Shown here: positions 1-5,923 of the stretch, one piece after another
Position numbering within the stretch: the first letter of the stretch is position 1
Layout of the letters: each line of letters opens with the position of its first letter
NCBI GenBank assembly: GCA_013042925.1
Contig: JABDPH010000354.1
Location: 1 to 8,405 of the forward strand
Direction of reading: 5' to 3'
DNA: 8,405 nucleotides
Source: Eudoraea sp.
GTDB taxonomy: Bacteria > Bacteroidota > Bacteroidia > Flavobacteriales > Flavobacteriaceae
Notes under the pieces: generated by a model
What the model was told of the DNA's origin: nothing
The model's database searches: none
What the model saw: the letters and a program-made list of their open reading frames with translations, nothing else
Program-made: the position numbers and the translations under genes

Positions 1-315
1 TTTCTGCATCTCTCCGGTAGTGACATAGTAGAATAATGCGATGAAACCGATAACAATGCTTATTTGGGCAACAGAACTGCCAATAGCGTTACCAACGATT
101 ACCCCTGAGGCATCTGTACCGGCCAGGTTCTTAAAGGCCCCGTCAATAGCAACCACAAGTTCTGGTAAATCCGTACCGAAGGCCAGTATAGTAAGACCAA
201 TGAATAGGTCAGATATGTTAAAATGCCGCGCAATTTTTATAGCATTCCTGACAGTAAATTCGGTGCCCATCCATAAGCCCAAAATTCCCATAATAAGATA
301 TACAAACGGATCCAT
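1..315 (-). CDS. Na+/Ca2+ exchanger (CaCA) family protein, N-terminal part, cut by window edge
   Basis: The frame begins at ATG 315-313 and is open for 105 codons to the window edge, so the C-terminal half is missing from view. A TAG lies two codons upstream of this ATG, which fixes the start. The protein shows a first membrane helix (about residues 4-17) and then a complete alpha-1 repeat of the CaCA superfamily: the AFGTDLPEL signature at residues 45-53 and [11 protein letters not shown] at 75-85. In this family the two alpha repeats form the cation site in the inner membrane and exchange Ca2+ for Na+ or another cation. Compared with the usual GTSLPE and GNxxGSNIFN motifs, residue 49 is Asp instead of Ser and residue 84 is Gln instead of Asn, so the transported ions cannot be assumed. 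The gene is divergent from the permease/dehydrogenase pair. Family assignment is firm; substrate is not. Confidence 0.88.
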   Translation of the reverse strand, partial: MDPFVYLIMGILGLWMGTEFTVRNAIKIARHFNISDLFIGLTILAFGTDLPELVVAIDGAFKNLAGTDASGVIVGNAIGSSVAQISIVIGFIALFYYVTTGEMQK

Positions 316-516
316 TACCTACAGTTTGAAATTTTGCAAATGCCCAATTTACATCTAAGCTATACATTAGGAACAAGAAACCCTAATCTATAGAACTCAC
401 TCCTTTATTTATTAGGCCCGGTCATAAATAGAACATAAATACAAGTCCTATTTTTTGATTTATTATAATAGTGTGGTAAATGGTTACAAATTTATAAAGA
501 GAATATTTTGTACTAA

Positions 517-531
517 ATGATTTGAGTCATT
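517..531 (+). promoter_or_regulatory. Upstream Crp/Fnr-type operator candidate
   Basis: The sequence ATGATTTGAGTCATT contains TGAT-N4-GTCA, matching the Fnr/Crp-family pattern TGAY-N4-RTCA, with outer A/T pairs extending the symmetry to AATGA...TCATT (516-531). It matches the second site (574-588) at 13 of 15 positions. The centres of the two sites are 57 bp apart, and this one would lie near -98 relative to the start inferred from the -7 box. The binding protein is not known; Fnr/Crp membership is inferred from the motif. Confidence 0.5.
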
Positions 532-573
532 CTATCTCTTAGGGTTCTCGAATTTTTTTCAGCAATGCATAAT

Positions 574-588
574 ATGATATAAGTCATT
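574..588 (+). promoter_or_regulatory. Promoter-proximal Crp/Fnr-type operator candidate
   Basis: The sequence ATGATATAAGTCATT contains TGAT-ATAA-GTCA, with its centre between bases 580 and 581. The -7 box TACATTTG at 610-617 predicts a transcription start near 622, which puts this centre at about -41.5. That is the classical class II activator position for Fnr and Crp. No good -33 TTTG element is present at the expected distance, which fits an activator-dependent promoter. Sequence and spacing are read directly; the regulator and the oxygen or redox signal are inferred. Confidence 0.55.
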
Positions 589-609
589 TCGAAAAATTGA
601 ATATAAAGC

Positions 610-617
610 TACATTTG
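610..617 (+). promoter_or_regulatory. Bacteroidota-type -7 promoter box for the permease/dehydrogenase genes
   Basis: TACATTTG is an exact match to the Bacteroidota sigma-ABfr -7 consensus TAnnTTTG. It lies about 70 bp upstream of ATG 689 and 22 bp after the second Fnr-like site. A start near 622 is estimated from it. Confidence 0.55.
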
Positions 618-688
618 AAGTTAGGGAATATCCAGGTTAAATTGACCTACCAAACACTGGACTTAAAATAAACCGGTAAAACGATGTT

Positions 689-817
689 ATGAAAAAATAC
701 ACCATTCATCTGCCCAACGTTTTTTATTTTTTTGGTTCAACTGCATTACTTGTTTACCTGCTGATCGAAGGTCAGGTTATTCTTGTGCCCCTGATTTTTA
801 GTTTTTTTTTACCCTGA
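689..817 (+). CDS. N-terminal fragment of AI-2E family permease, out of frame with the main ORF
   Basis: This 42-codon frame starts at ATG 689, with an in-frame TAA at 677-679 upstream, and ends at TGA 815-817. The peptide begins MKKYTIHLPNVFYF, followed by hydrophobic stretches at about residues 11-25 and 30-42. That is the usual beginning of AI-2E/PerM proteins: a short cytoplasmic lead and a helix pair ending in a TPL-type motif. The stop directly follows a run of nine T (802-810). One extra T would read on as ...TLMLTPLASFFE, straight into the next ORF, giving a 394-residue protein of normal family length. The TGA overlaps the next ATG (TGATG at 815-819), so reinitiation is also possible. 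It is most likely the true 5' end of the permease gene, separated by a sequencing error, a real frameshift, or slippage. Confidence 0.65.
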   Translation: MKKYTIHLPNVFYFFGSTALLVYLLIEGQVILVPLIFSFFLP

Positions 818-1872
818 TGTTAACTCCCCTTGCTTCTTTTTTTGAAGCGATTTTACGAAACAGGATTCTTTCCATATTAGTATCTTACCTCTTGGCTGTA
901 GTGCCGCTTTTGGCTGTTTTTTTCTTTTTCTTCAATCAATCACAGGTTTTTTTTCGTGAGATACCATCAATAAGGGAGAAACTGGGCAATTTCGCCACTC
1001 GATTTATGGATTGGTTCAACCAATATTTTAACGTGGATCCCGAGGCTTCTTCAAGCTGGATATCGGAAAATCTCCTTACTGCATTCGATACGCCTTTAGG
1101 GTTTATACGTGAAAGCTTTCAATCGGGAACCAGCATCATAGCGAATATTGTATTGATAATCCTAATTACTTATTTCATGCTTCTTTACAGAACTGCATTT
1201 AAGAATTTTTTCCTTTCACAAGTAAACCCTAAATACAGAAAAAATACAGAAGCACTTTTCGATCAGTTACAAAAATTGGCCAAACGATATATGGTTGGGC
1301 AAGGCCTGGTTGTAATTATACTGGGGCTACTCATTGGATCCGGCCTCTGGGTCATAGGAGTGCCCTATCCTTATTTTTGGGGGTTTTTAGCAGGTTTTCT
1401 TGAACTCATACCGTACGTAGGAACAACTATCGGTGCTATTCTTCCTTTTACCTATATGCTGATAGCTGCTGATACGTTATGGCAGCCATGGGCAGTACTG
1501 GTATGGTACATAATAGTTCAGCAAGTAGAAGGCAATCTGATCTCACCCAATGTGATGGGTACAAGTATAAAGATTAATCCTTTGTTCATTATAAGCGGAC
1601 TTTTTTTAGGTGCTTTTATGTGGGGCATAGCAGGTATGATTTTAGCGCTACCAATTTTGGCCATTTCAAAAGAGATCTTTAGAAGTTTTGAGGTTTTAGC
1701 ACCTATCAGTTACTTAATGGAAGACGGACTATCTCGGAAGTCTAATATTTTTTTAGAAGAATTTGATAAGGATGAGAACCGATTTTTTAAGCTATTTTTT
1801 AAGAAAGAAAAGACCAAGCAAGGGAAGATATTTGATGCTAGAGAGCAGGATCAGTCTGATAAGACCAAATAA
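817..1872 (+). CDS. AI-2E transporter (PerM) family membrane protein, main ORF
   Basis: The 351-residue product has the AI-2E family (PF01594) plan: a helix pair region at about 15-38, an extracytoplasmic segment at about 40-100, a helix at 106-124, then the conserved C-terminal half. That half holds FLELIPYVGTTIGAILP (194-210), VEGNLISPNVMG (237-248) and GIAGMILALPILAI (270-283), followed by a charged cytoplasmic tail from about 305. Members are inner-membrane exporters or channels of varied substrate (autoinducer-2 in TqsA, Na+/H+ exchange in some), so no substrate is assigned. ATG 817 is the first start in this frame after the interruption, but it drops the first helix and part of the second, which lie in 689-817. 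The tail (KFFKK-like runs, EQDQSDKTK end) is lineage-specific. The alcohol dehydrogenase starts 21 bp downstream, and the two are probably one transcript. Confidence 0.88.
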   Translation: MLTPLASFFEAILRNRILSILVSYLLAVVPLLAVFFFFFNQSQVFFREIPSIREKLGNFATRFMDWFNQYFNVDPEASSSWISENLLTAFDTPLGFIRESFQSGTSIIANIVLIILITYFMLLYRTAFKNFFLSQVNPKYRKNTEALFDQLQKLAKRYMVGQGLVVIILGLLIGSGLWVIGVPYPYFWGFLAGFLELIPYVGTTIGAILPFTYMLIAADTLWQPWAVLVWYIIVQQVEGNLISPNVMGTSIKINPLFIISGLFLGAFMWGIAGMILALPILAISKEIFRSFEVLAPISYLMEDGLSRKSNIFLEEFDKDENRFFKLFFKKEKTKQGKIFDAREQDQSDKTK

Positions 1873-1893
1873 AACCGAATAAATTAGCGCAGG

Positions 1894-2922
1894 ATGAAAG
1901 CAATGATTCTCAATAAAATAAGCTCTCTGAAGACAAATAAATACCCCCTTGAACTGGTTGACATGCCAATACCAGATGTTAAGAATAATGAAGTGTTGAT
2001 AAAGGTTTCAGTTTGTGGAGTTTGCCATACCGAGCTAGATGAAATAGAAGGAAGAACTTCACCGCCCAAATTACCTGTGGTTCTGGGTCATCAGGCCGTA
2101 GGAACCGTTGTAAAATTAGGCTCAGAAATCGTCAAATTACAAATCGGCGATAGGGTAGGAGTGGCATGGATATTTTCCGCTTGTGGAAAATGTAAGTTTT
2201 GTATTGAAGGAAACGAAAATCTGTGTAACGAATTTCGGGCTACAGGCAGGGATGTAAACGGCGGTTATGCAGAATATATGGTAGCCCCAGAAAATTACGT
2301 ACATCGCATACCGGGCGTATTTACCGATACCGAAGCTGCACCACTTTTATGTGCTGGTGCAATTGGCTACCGATCAGTTAAGCTGGCGCAACTAAAGGAT
2401 GGACAAAAGTTAGGACTTACAGGCTTTGGGGCTTCGGCACATTTGGTCCTCAAAATGGTCAAACATAAATACCCCAATTCATCAGTATATGTATTCGCAA
2501 GGAAGGAGGAAGAGCGAAAATTCGCAAAAGAACTGGGAGCCATATGGGCTGGAAACACTTCTGATCCTTCCCCGGAGAAGTTAGATAGTATTATAGATAC
2601 CACACCCGCATGGAAACCTATTGTAGAAGCTATGAGTAATCTTGAAAAAGGTGGTAGGCTGGTCATCAATGCCATTCGTAAAGAAGAAGCGGATAAAGAC
2701 TACCTCCAAAACCTTTCCTACCCGGACCATCTTTGGCTTGAAAAAGAAATAAAATCGGTAGCCAATGTAACCGGAAAGGACGTGTCGGATTTTCTGGAAC
2801 TGGCAGCTAAAATTTCAATCAAGCCAAAAACGCTACTATATCCGCTGGAAGAGGCCAACAAGGCATTGTTAGAATTAATGGAGAAACATATTAAAGGGGC
2901 GAAAGTCCTTAAAATAAATTAG
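1894..2922 (+). CDS. Zinc-dependent alcohol dehydrogenase family protein
   Basis: A 342-residue medium-chain dehydrogenase/reductase, expected to oxidise alcohols or reduce aldehydes with NAD(P) in the cytoplasm. The N-terminal GroES-like domain carries the catalytic zinc ligands Cys44 (CGVCHTEL), His66 (LGHQ) and Cys153 (LLCAG), and the structural zinc cysteines 97, 100, 103 and 111 (ACGKCKFC...NLC). The nucleotide-binding domain begins near 172 with GLTGFGASAH, a glycine-rich loop in which the last Gly of GxGxxG is Ala. The residue after His66 is Gln where most relatives have Glu. The overall form resembles the TIGR02822-type branch and the AdhP/AdhT group. ATG 1894 is taken as the start because it gives the normal MKAMIL beginning. 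The gene follows the permease by 21 bp and presumably shares its Fnr-like control, which would fit a fermentative or low-oxygen role; that role is inference. Confidence 0.92.
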   Translation: MKAMILNKISSLKTNKYPLELVDMPIPDVKNNEVLIKVSVCGVCHTELDEIEGRTSPPKLPVVLGHQAVGTVVKLGSEIVKLQIGDRVGVAWIFSACGKCKFCIEGNENLCNEFRATGRDVNGGYAEYMVAPENYVHRIPGVFTDTEAAPLLCAGAIGYRSVKLAQLKDGQKLGLTGFGASAHLVLKMVKHKYPNSSVYVFARKEEERKFAKELGAIWAGNTSDPSPEKLDSIIDTTPAWKPIVEAMSNLEKGGRLVINAIRKEEADKDYLQNLSYPDHLWLEKEIKSVANVTGKDVSDFLELAAKISIKPKTLLYPLEEANKALLELMEKHIKGAKVLKIN

Positions 2923-3000
2923 GTTTGTATTGTGTTTCTTTTAAATCCCTATTCCAAACTGATAAAAAAACAAATGAAGTTTTAGGAAATTTCTAAGTAA

Positions 3001-3015
3001 AGATGTCTTACATCT
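3001..3015 (-). terminator. Weak hairpin between convergent genes, possible terminator
   Basis: AGATGT and ACATCT form a perfect 6-bp stem with a 3-nt loop, 14 bp after the stop codon of the leftward MBL gene; on that strand it is followed by TTTACTT. The stem is short and AT-rich, so termination strength is doubtful. It is flanked by two copies of ATTTCTAA (2989-2996 and 3018-3025). No better terminator was found for the rightward dehydrogenase gene in 2923-3029. Confidence 0.3.
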
Positions 3016-3029
3016 GCATTTCTAATTTG

Positions 3030-4052
3030 TCACTGTACTTTTTCCTTTTCATGAACCTCATATGCAAACCTTAAGTTTGTTCCGTAAAATCTGTCAAACC
3101 ACCATTCTTTATATTTAGCAGGGATTTCAATGGATTCAATATCTTCTATCGCCTGTCCCTTGAGATAGATGTTTCTTGCCGAAATTTCCAGATTCGTAAG
3201 ATAGTTTTTCATATGATCAACAAGATCTTTTGTTCCAATGTCACCATGTCCGGGCATTATGGTTTGGATGTCAAGAGAATTCATGAAATCCAACCAATCT
3301 TTCCACTTCGAAATTGACCCATGCGGTACATATGGGTGACATTCATTAAATATCAGATCACCCGTAAACAGAATTTCATCATCAGGTAAATATAATATTA
3401 GGTCACTTTCAGTATGTCCCTGACCTTTAGATAACAGTTGAATTCTTCGGTTTGGTCCTTCAAAATTCTGAACACTATCAACAAATATGTCCGGCAGTCG
3501 CGTTTTTACTTCTATATGGCTATTTGATAGCGTTTCATAATACGGTCTCCACATAAGAATTTGTTGATATTCCCTTGATAGTTTATCTCCTTTAAACGAG
3601 TTATACAAGGAATCATAATATGAATAACGATCCGGCGCAAATTTTTGCTCTTCAATGATATCCAAAGGTTCCCATTTTTCAATGAGTTCGCTTGTTCTTG
3701 TTGTGCTTATAATCTTTACTTCATTGGGAAAGACCTGATTACCGCGAATATGATCATTATGAGAATGACTATTAACTACATATTTTAATGGAGATAAATC
3801 CATTTCTTTTAAAGCTTCCAACAATTCTTTTGCAACATCAGGAGATAAAAAACTGTCGAAGATTATCGTTTCTTCTCCATTATCAACTATTCCGACATTG
3901 CATATTGCCTTTCCGCCAAATTTGTGAATACAACTGTAAACCCCTTCCCCAAGTTCAACTAATTCAAAATTGAGCGACCTAAAACGATCACTTCGCTCAA
4001 CCCTGCAACTGCAAAGGAAAATTGTACAGAATAATAGGACAATTAATCTCAT
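3030..4052 (-). CDS. MBL-fold metallo-hydrolase, predicted lipoprotein
   Basis: The 340-residue product starts with a short hydrophobic signal ending in a lipobox-like LCSC (Cys16), so it is probably a periplasmic or outer-membrane lipoprotein. The metallo-beta-lactamase fold is clear: the HxHxDH motif is His96, His98, Asp100, His101; further metal ligands are His213 (GHTESD), Asp232 (FTGD) and His269 (MPGHG). This is a full two-metal set. The Asp at 232 and the overall motif arrangement match general MBL hydrolases rather than a dedicated B1 or B3 beta-lactamase, so antibiotic hydrolysis should not be assumed. A segment at about 120-200, rich in Tyr and Trp (DRYSYYDSLY, MWRPYYE), separates the two halves of the active site and may cover the pocket. 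The substrate is unknown. It is the last of the five leftward genes, 85 bp after the GNAT gene. Confidence 0.88.
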   Translation of the reverse strand: MRLIVLLFCTIFLCSCRVERSDRFRSLNFELVELGEGVYSCIHKFGGKAICNVGIVDNGEETIIFDSFLSPDVAKELLEALKEMDLSPLKYVVNSHSHNDHIRGNQVFPNEVKIISTTRTSELIEKWEPLDIIEEQKFAPDRYSYYDSLYNSFKGDKLSREYQQILMWRPYYETLSNSHIEVKTRLPDIFVDSVQNFEGPNRRIQLLSKGQGHTESDLILYLPDDEILFTGDLIFNECHPYVPHGSISKWKDWLDFMNSLDIQTIMPGHGDIGTKDLVDHMKNYLTNLEISARNIYLKGQAIEDIESIEIPAKYKEWWFDRFYGTNLRFAYEVHEKEKVQ

Positions 4053-4137
4053 GCTTATTAATTGTTATGAACTGTAAATATTAGTGTTTTATGTTCTGTT
4101 GCCGCACATATTTATAGCCATTGTTGCGTACCATTGT
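4053..4137 (-). repeat. Spacer with short direct and inverted repeats
   Basis: The 85-bp spacer between the GNAT and MBL genes contains a tandem pair of CCATTGTT (4118-4125 and 4131-4138, period 13; AACAATGG on the minus strand). It also has two copies of TGTTGC (4097-4102 and 4122-4127) and a CGCA/TGCG inverted pair (4103-4106 and 4125-4128). Such GTTGC/GCAAC-containing spacers resemble those I recall around single accessory genes in flavobacterial genomes, possibly cassette ends, but I cannot confirm this from one copy. No promoter box was recognised. Confidence 0.3.
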
Positions 4138-4590
4138 TTATTCCAACTGTAATTCATAAATCCTGGATTCCTCTCCCCAGGGATGGTACCCCCGACCTAT
4201 ATATTTGAAATCATATTTTTCATAGTAACCAATATGGCTCGTACACAAATATAAATATTCAAATCCGGCTTCTTTAGAATCTGTCTTTGCCTTTTCCATT
4301 AGTAAGGAACCATAGGCGTTACCCCTATGCTTTTCTTCAATGAACAATGCGCAAACCCATGGATACAGATCTCCTCTGCTAATAAAGTCATTTGTTATAA
4401 GACCGGCACAACCTATTATTTCACTATCTTTTTCCAGTAAGTACCATTGGGGCAGAGGGTTTCTTGATTTTATACTATGGGTAATACTGTCTTCATATAT
4501 TACCGGCAATACACTTTTCCAACTTCCTTGAAAATATTCTATAGCTCTATCCTTGTAGTCCGGGTTTTCTCTTACCGATATTATTTTCAT
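4138..4590 (-). CDS. GNAT family N-acetyltransferase
   Basis: A 150-residue single-domain cytoplasmic GNAT protein of typical length. Motif A is at residues 79-101 (VCALFIEEKHRGNAYGSLLMEKA), where R89-G-N-A-Y-G94 forms the acetyl-CoA pyrophosphate loop; the middle Gly of the usual RxxGxG is Ala here. Motif B lies at about 111-132 (EYLYLCT...GYYEKYDFKYIGRG), with the usual late Tyr and the Y-E-K-x-G/D-F turn. The N-terminal WYLLEKDSEIIGCAGL strand pair (49-64) is also standard. It transfers an acetyl group to an amine; the acceptor cannot be told from sequence. The gene begins 39 bp after the racemase stop and is probably co-transcribed with it. An amino-acid racemase beside an acetyltransferase might mean both act on free amino acids, but that is speculation. 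Confidence 0.88.
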   Translation of the reverse strand: MKIISVRENPDYKDRAIEYFQGSWKSVLPVIYEDSITHSIKSRNPLPQWYLLEKDSEIIGCAGLITNDFISRGDLYPWVCALFIEEKHRGNAYGSLLMEKAKTDSKEAGFEYLYLCTSHIGYYEKYDFKYIGRGYHPWGEESRIYELQLE

Positions 4591-4629
4591 TTCCTTCTTT
4601 AAGGCAATATTTATTATTCGATTCTGATG

Positions 4630-5322
4630 CTAATTTAAAGCAAATTCCGCGGCACTTTCGGCATGGATTCTTGTAGTATCAAAAACTGGGATATTTACAT
4701 CACTACTTTTAATTAACAATGGAATTTCGGTACATCCTAAAATTACTCCTTCTGCCCCATTTTTAATTGAATCATCAATAATTCTCTGATACACTCTTTT
4801 TGAAGCCGATTCTATTTTTCCATGAACTAGTTCATTATATATAATTCCATGTATAATTTCCCTATCTATTTCATTGGGTATAATTACCTCGATATCAAAA
4901 TCGTTTCTTAGAATTTCCCCAAAAAATTCTTTTTCCATTGTAAATTTTGTTCCAAGCAGCAACACTTTTTTAATATTGTTTAATTTGATTTTGCTTCCGG
5001 TTGCATTAGCAATATGCAAAAAAGGGATGTTCACATTTTTTATTATCTGCTCAGAACATAAATGCATTGTATTCGTGCATAAAATGATGAGTTCTGCTTT
5101 GGCATTTTCCAGATTCCTTGCAGATTCAACCATAATGCTATTTAGAGACTCCCAGTCGCCTTTATGCTGAAGTTTTTCTATTTCAGCAAAATCAACAGAT
5201 TCCATTATACACTTAGCCGAGTGAAACCCTCCTAAAACTTCGCGCACCCTCTCGTTTATGATTTTGTAATAAACCATGGAAGACTCCCAACTCATTCCTC
5301 CAATTAGCCCTATTTTTTTCAT
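4630..5322 (-). CDS. Aspartate/glutamate racemase family protein (amino-acid racemase, YgeA/RacX-like)
   Basis: A 230-residue cytoplasmic, PLP-independent racemase of the Asp/Glu racemase family (PF01177). It starts with the characteristic MKKIGLIGGMSWESS, which binds substrate carboxylate. The two catalytic cysteines are both present: Cys82 in LCTNTMH and Cys197 in GCTEIPLL. Length and cysteine positions match the E. coli YgeA-type broad-specificity racemases closely. These interconvert L- and D-amino acids by two-base proton transfer and supply or recycle D-amino acids. The substrate here could be Asp, Glu or a broader set. The start is unambiguous because the conserved N-terminus begins at this ATG. 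It sits upstream of the GNAT gene with a 39-bp gap, and 94 bp downstream of the ABM-like gene. Confidence 0.92.
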   Translation of the reverse strand: MKKIGLIGGMSWESSMVYYKIINERVREVLGGFHSAKCIMESVDFAEIEKLQHKGDWESLNSIMVESARNLENAKAELIILCTNTMHLCSEQIIKNVNIPFLHIANATGSKIKLNNIKKVLLLGTKFTMEKEFFGEILRNDFDIEVIIPNEIDREIIHGIIYNELVHGKIESASKRVYQRIIDDSIKNGAEGVILGCTEIPLLIKSSDVNIPVFDTTRIHAESAAEFALN

Positions 5323-5416
5323 ATTTTATTTCAATCTTGTTACTATAACATCTATTATTCACAACACAGGCACGAAGGCTCAAATAGCATGATTATATAA
5401 CTTGTTGGAGCTAGTA

Positions 5417-5827
5417 TTATTTTTTAAACTCATTTTCAATTTTCCAAAAAGAAATTTCTGGTGGACCAGTTAAGAAGTCTCTGGAATTTGAAATAAACTC
5501 CTGTAAATGGCTGGTATTCATGTGCTCTCCATTATAATAAGATGCATCGTTCCATTCTTCATGAAGTAAAATATTCGTATCGTCTTTTGGGTCCACAAGA
5601 AGCTTCACGGTTATAAAATGGGGCTCTTGTTTTACCTTCTCGATTAGTTTGGTTAATTCTGATATTGCCGTAATACCCTTATCAGGTTGAGCTTTATACT
5701 TTACCAGAACAATTATATTTTCTTCCACGACAGTATCAACTTCTTTATTACTAGTACTATATACCATTAGCATGAGTGATGACACCAGGAGAATAAATTT
5801 AGCTGACATTATTGGAATTATTTTCAT
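5417..5827 (-). CDS. Exported antibiotic biosynthesis monooxygenase (ABM) domain protein
   Basis: A 136-residue protein with a signal sequence (residues 1 to about 24; Met7 is an alternative start that leaves a tighter signal, MSAKFILLVSS...) and one ABM ferredoxin-like domain at about 37-132. Matching features are the first strand NIIVLVKYKAQPD, the helix with many charged residues at 53-67, ILLHEEWNDASYYNGEHMNTSHLQEF (86-111) with His89, Glu91-Trp92 and His107 in the usual places, and a last strand EISFWKI. Members are small dimeric oxygenases acting on quinols or polyketides, or heme-degrading relatives; the reaction is unknown here. A periplasmic location is likely. Where flavobacterial lipoproteins would show SC(S/N), this one has STSN (24-27), so there is no lipidation Cys. 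It follows the sulfatase terminator and has its own leader. Confidence 0.78.
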   Translation of the reverse strand: MKIIPIMSAKFILLVSSLMLMVYSTSNKEVDTVVEENIIVLVKYKAQPDKGITAISELTKLIEKVKQEPHFITVKLLVDPKDDTNILLHEEWNDASYYNGEHMNTSHLQEFISNSRDFLTGPPEISFWKIENEFKK

Positions 5828-5862
5828 ATTGGAATTTTTAAAGAATAATATTCATGAGAGTT

Positions 5863-5888
5863 TCGATTGTCAAATTTATAAGAATCGA
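5863..5888 (-). promoter_or_regulatory. Possible promoter/operator of the ABM gene
   Basis: On the minus strand TAAATTTG (5878-5871) fits the TAnnTTTG -7 consensus, about 45 bp upstream of the ABM start codon. It is bracketed by a 6-bp inverted repeat, TCGATT (5863-5868) and AATCGA (5883-5888), which could be a repressor site. No -33 TTTG was found at the right distance, so the call is tentative. Confidence 0.35.
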
Positions 5889-5923
5889 TTATTACATGAT
5901 TGTTTTTACCATTATAAATACAT

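Larger units (their letters stand above)
316..688. promoter_or_regulatory. Intergenic regulatory region between divergent transporter genes
   Basis: These 373 bp lie between the leftward exchanger gene and the rightward permease fragment. I see no supportable coding sequence or RNA gene here. The right half holds two Fnr/Crp-like palindromes (517-531 and 574-588) and a TACATTTG -7 box (610-617), all serving the rightward genes. The left half (about 316-480) is AT-rich and must hold the exchanger promoter, but no clear -33/-7 pair could be picked out there. Confidence 0.6.

Noticed and set aside
41..358. Rightward 105-codon open frame over the exchanger gene
   Set aside because: It lies opposite the conserved alpha-repeat coding sequence and its product has no recognisable features.
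2367..2675. Leftward 102-codon open frame inside the alcohol dehydrogenase
   Set aside because: It is antisense to a well-conserved dehydrogenase domain; a chance shadow frame.
2979..2996. GAAATTTC-centred palindrome after the dehydrogenase gene as a terminator
   Set aside because: The arms meet without a workable loop, contain almost only A/T, and no T tract follows on the plus strand.
3030..4052. Calling the MBL-fold protein a beta-lactamase resistance gene
   Set aside because: The metal motif set is that of general MBL hydrolases (Asp at 232, long insert); nothing specific supports beta-lactam hydrolysis.
4053..4137. Formal integron attC site in the GNAT-MBL spacer
   Set aside because: The GCAAC/GTTGC repeats are suggestive, but a paired RYYYAAC and GTTRRRY core with long imperfect arms could not be found, and no integrase is in view.
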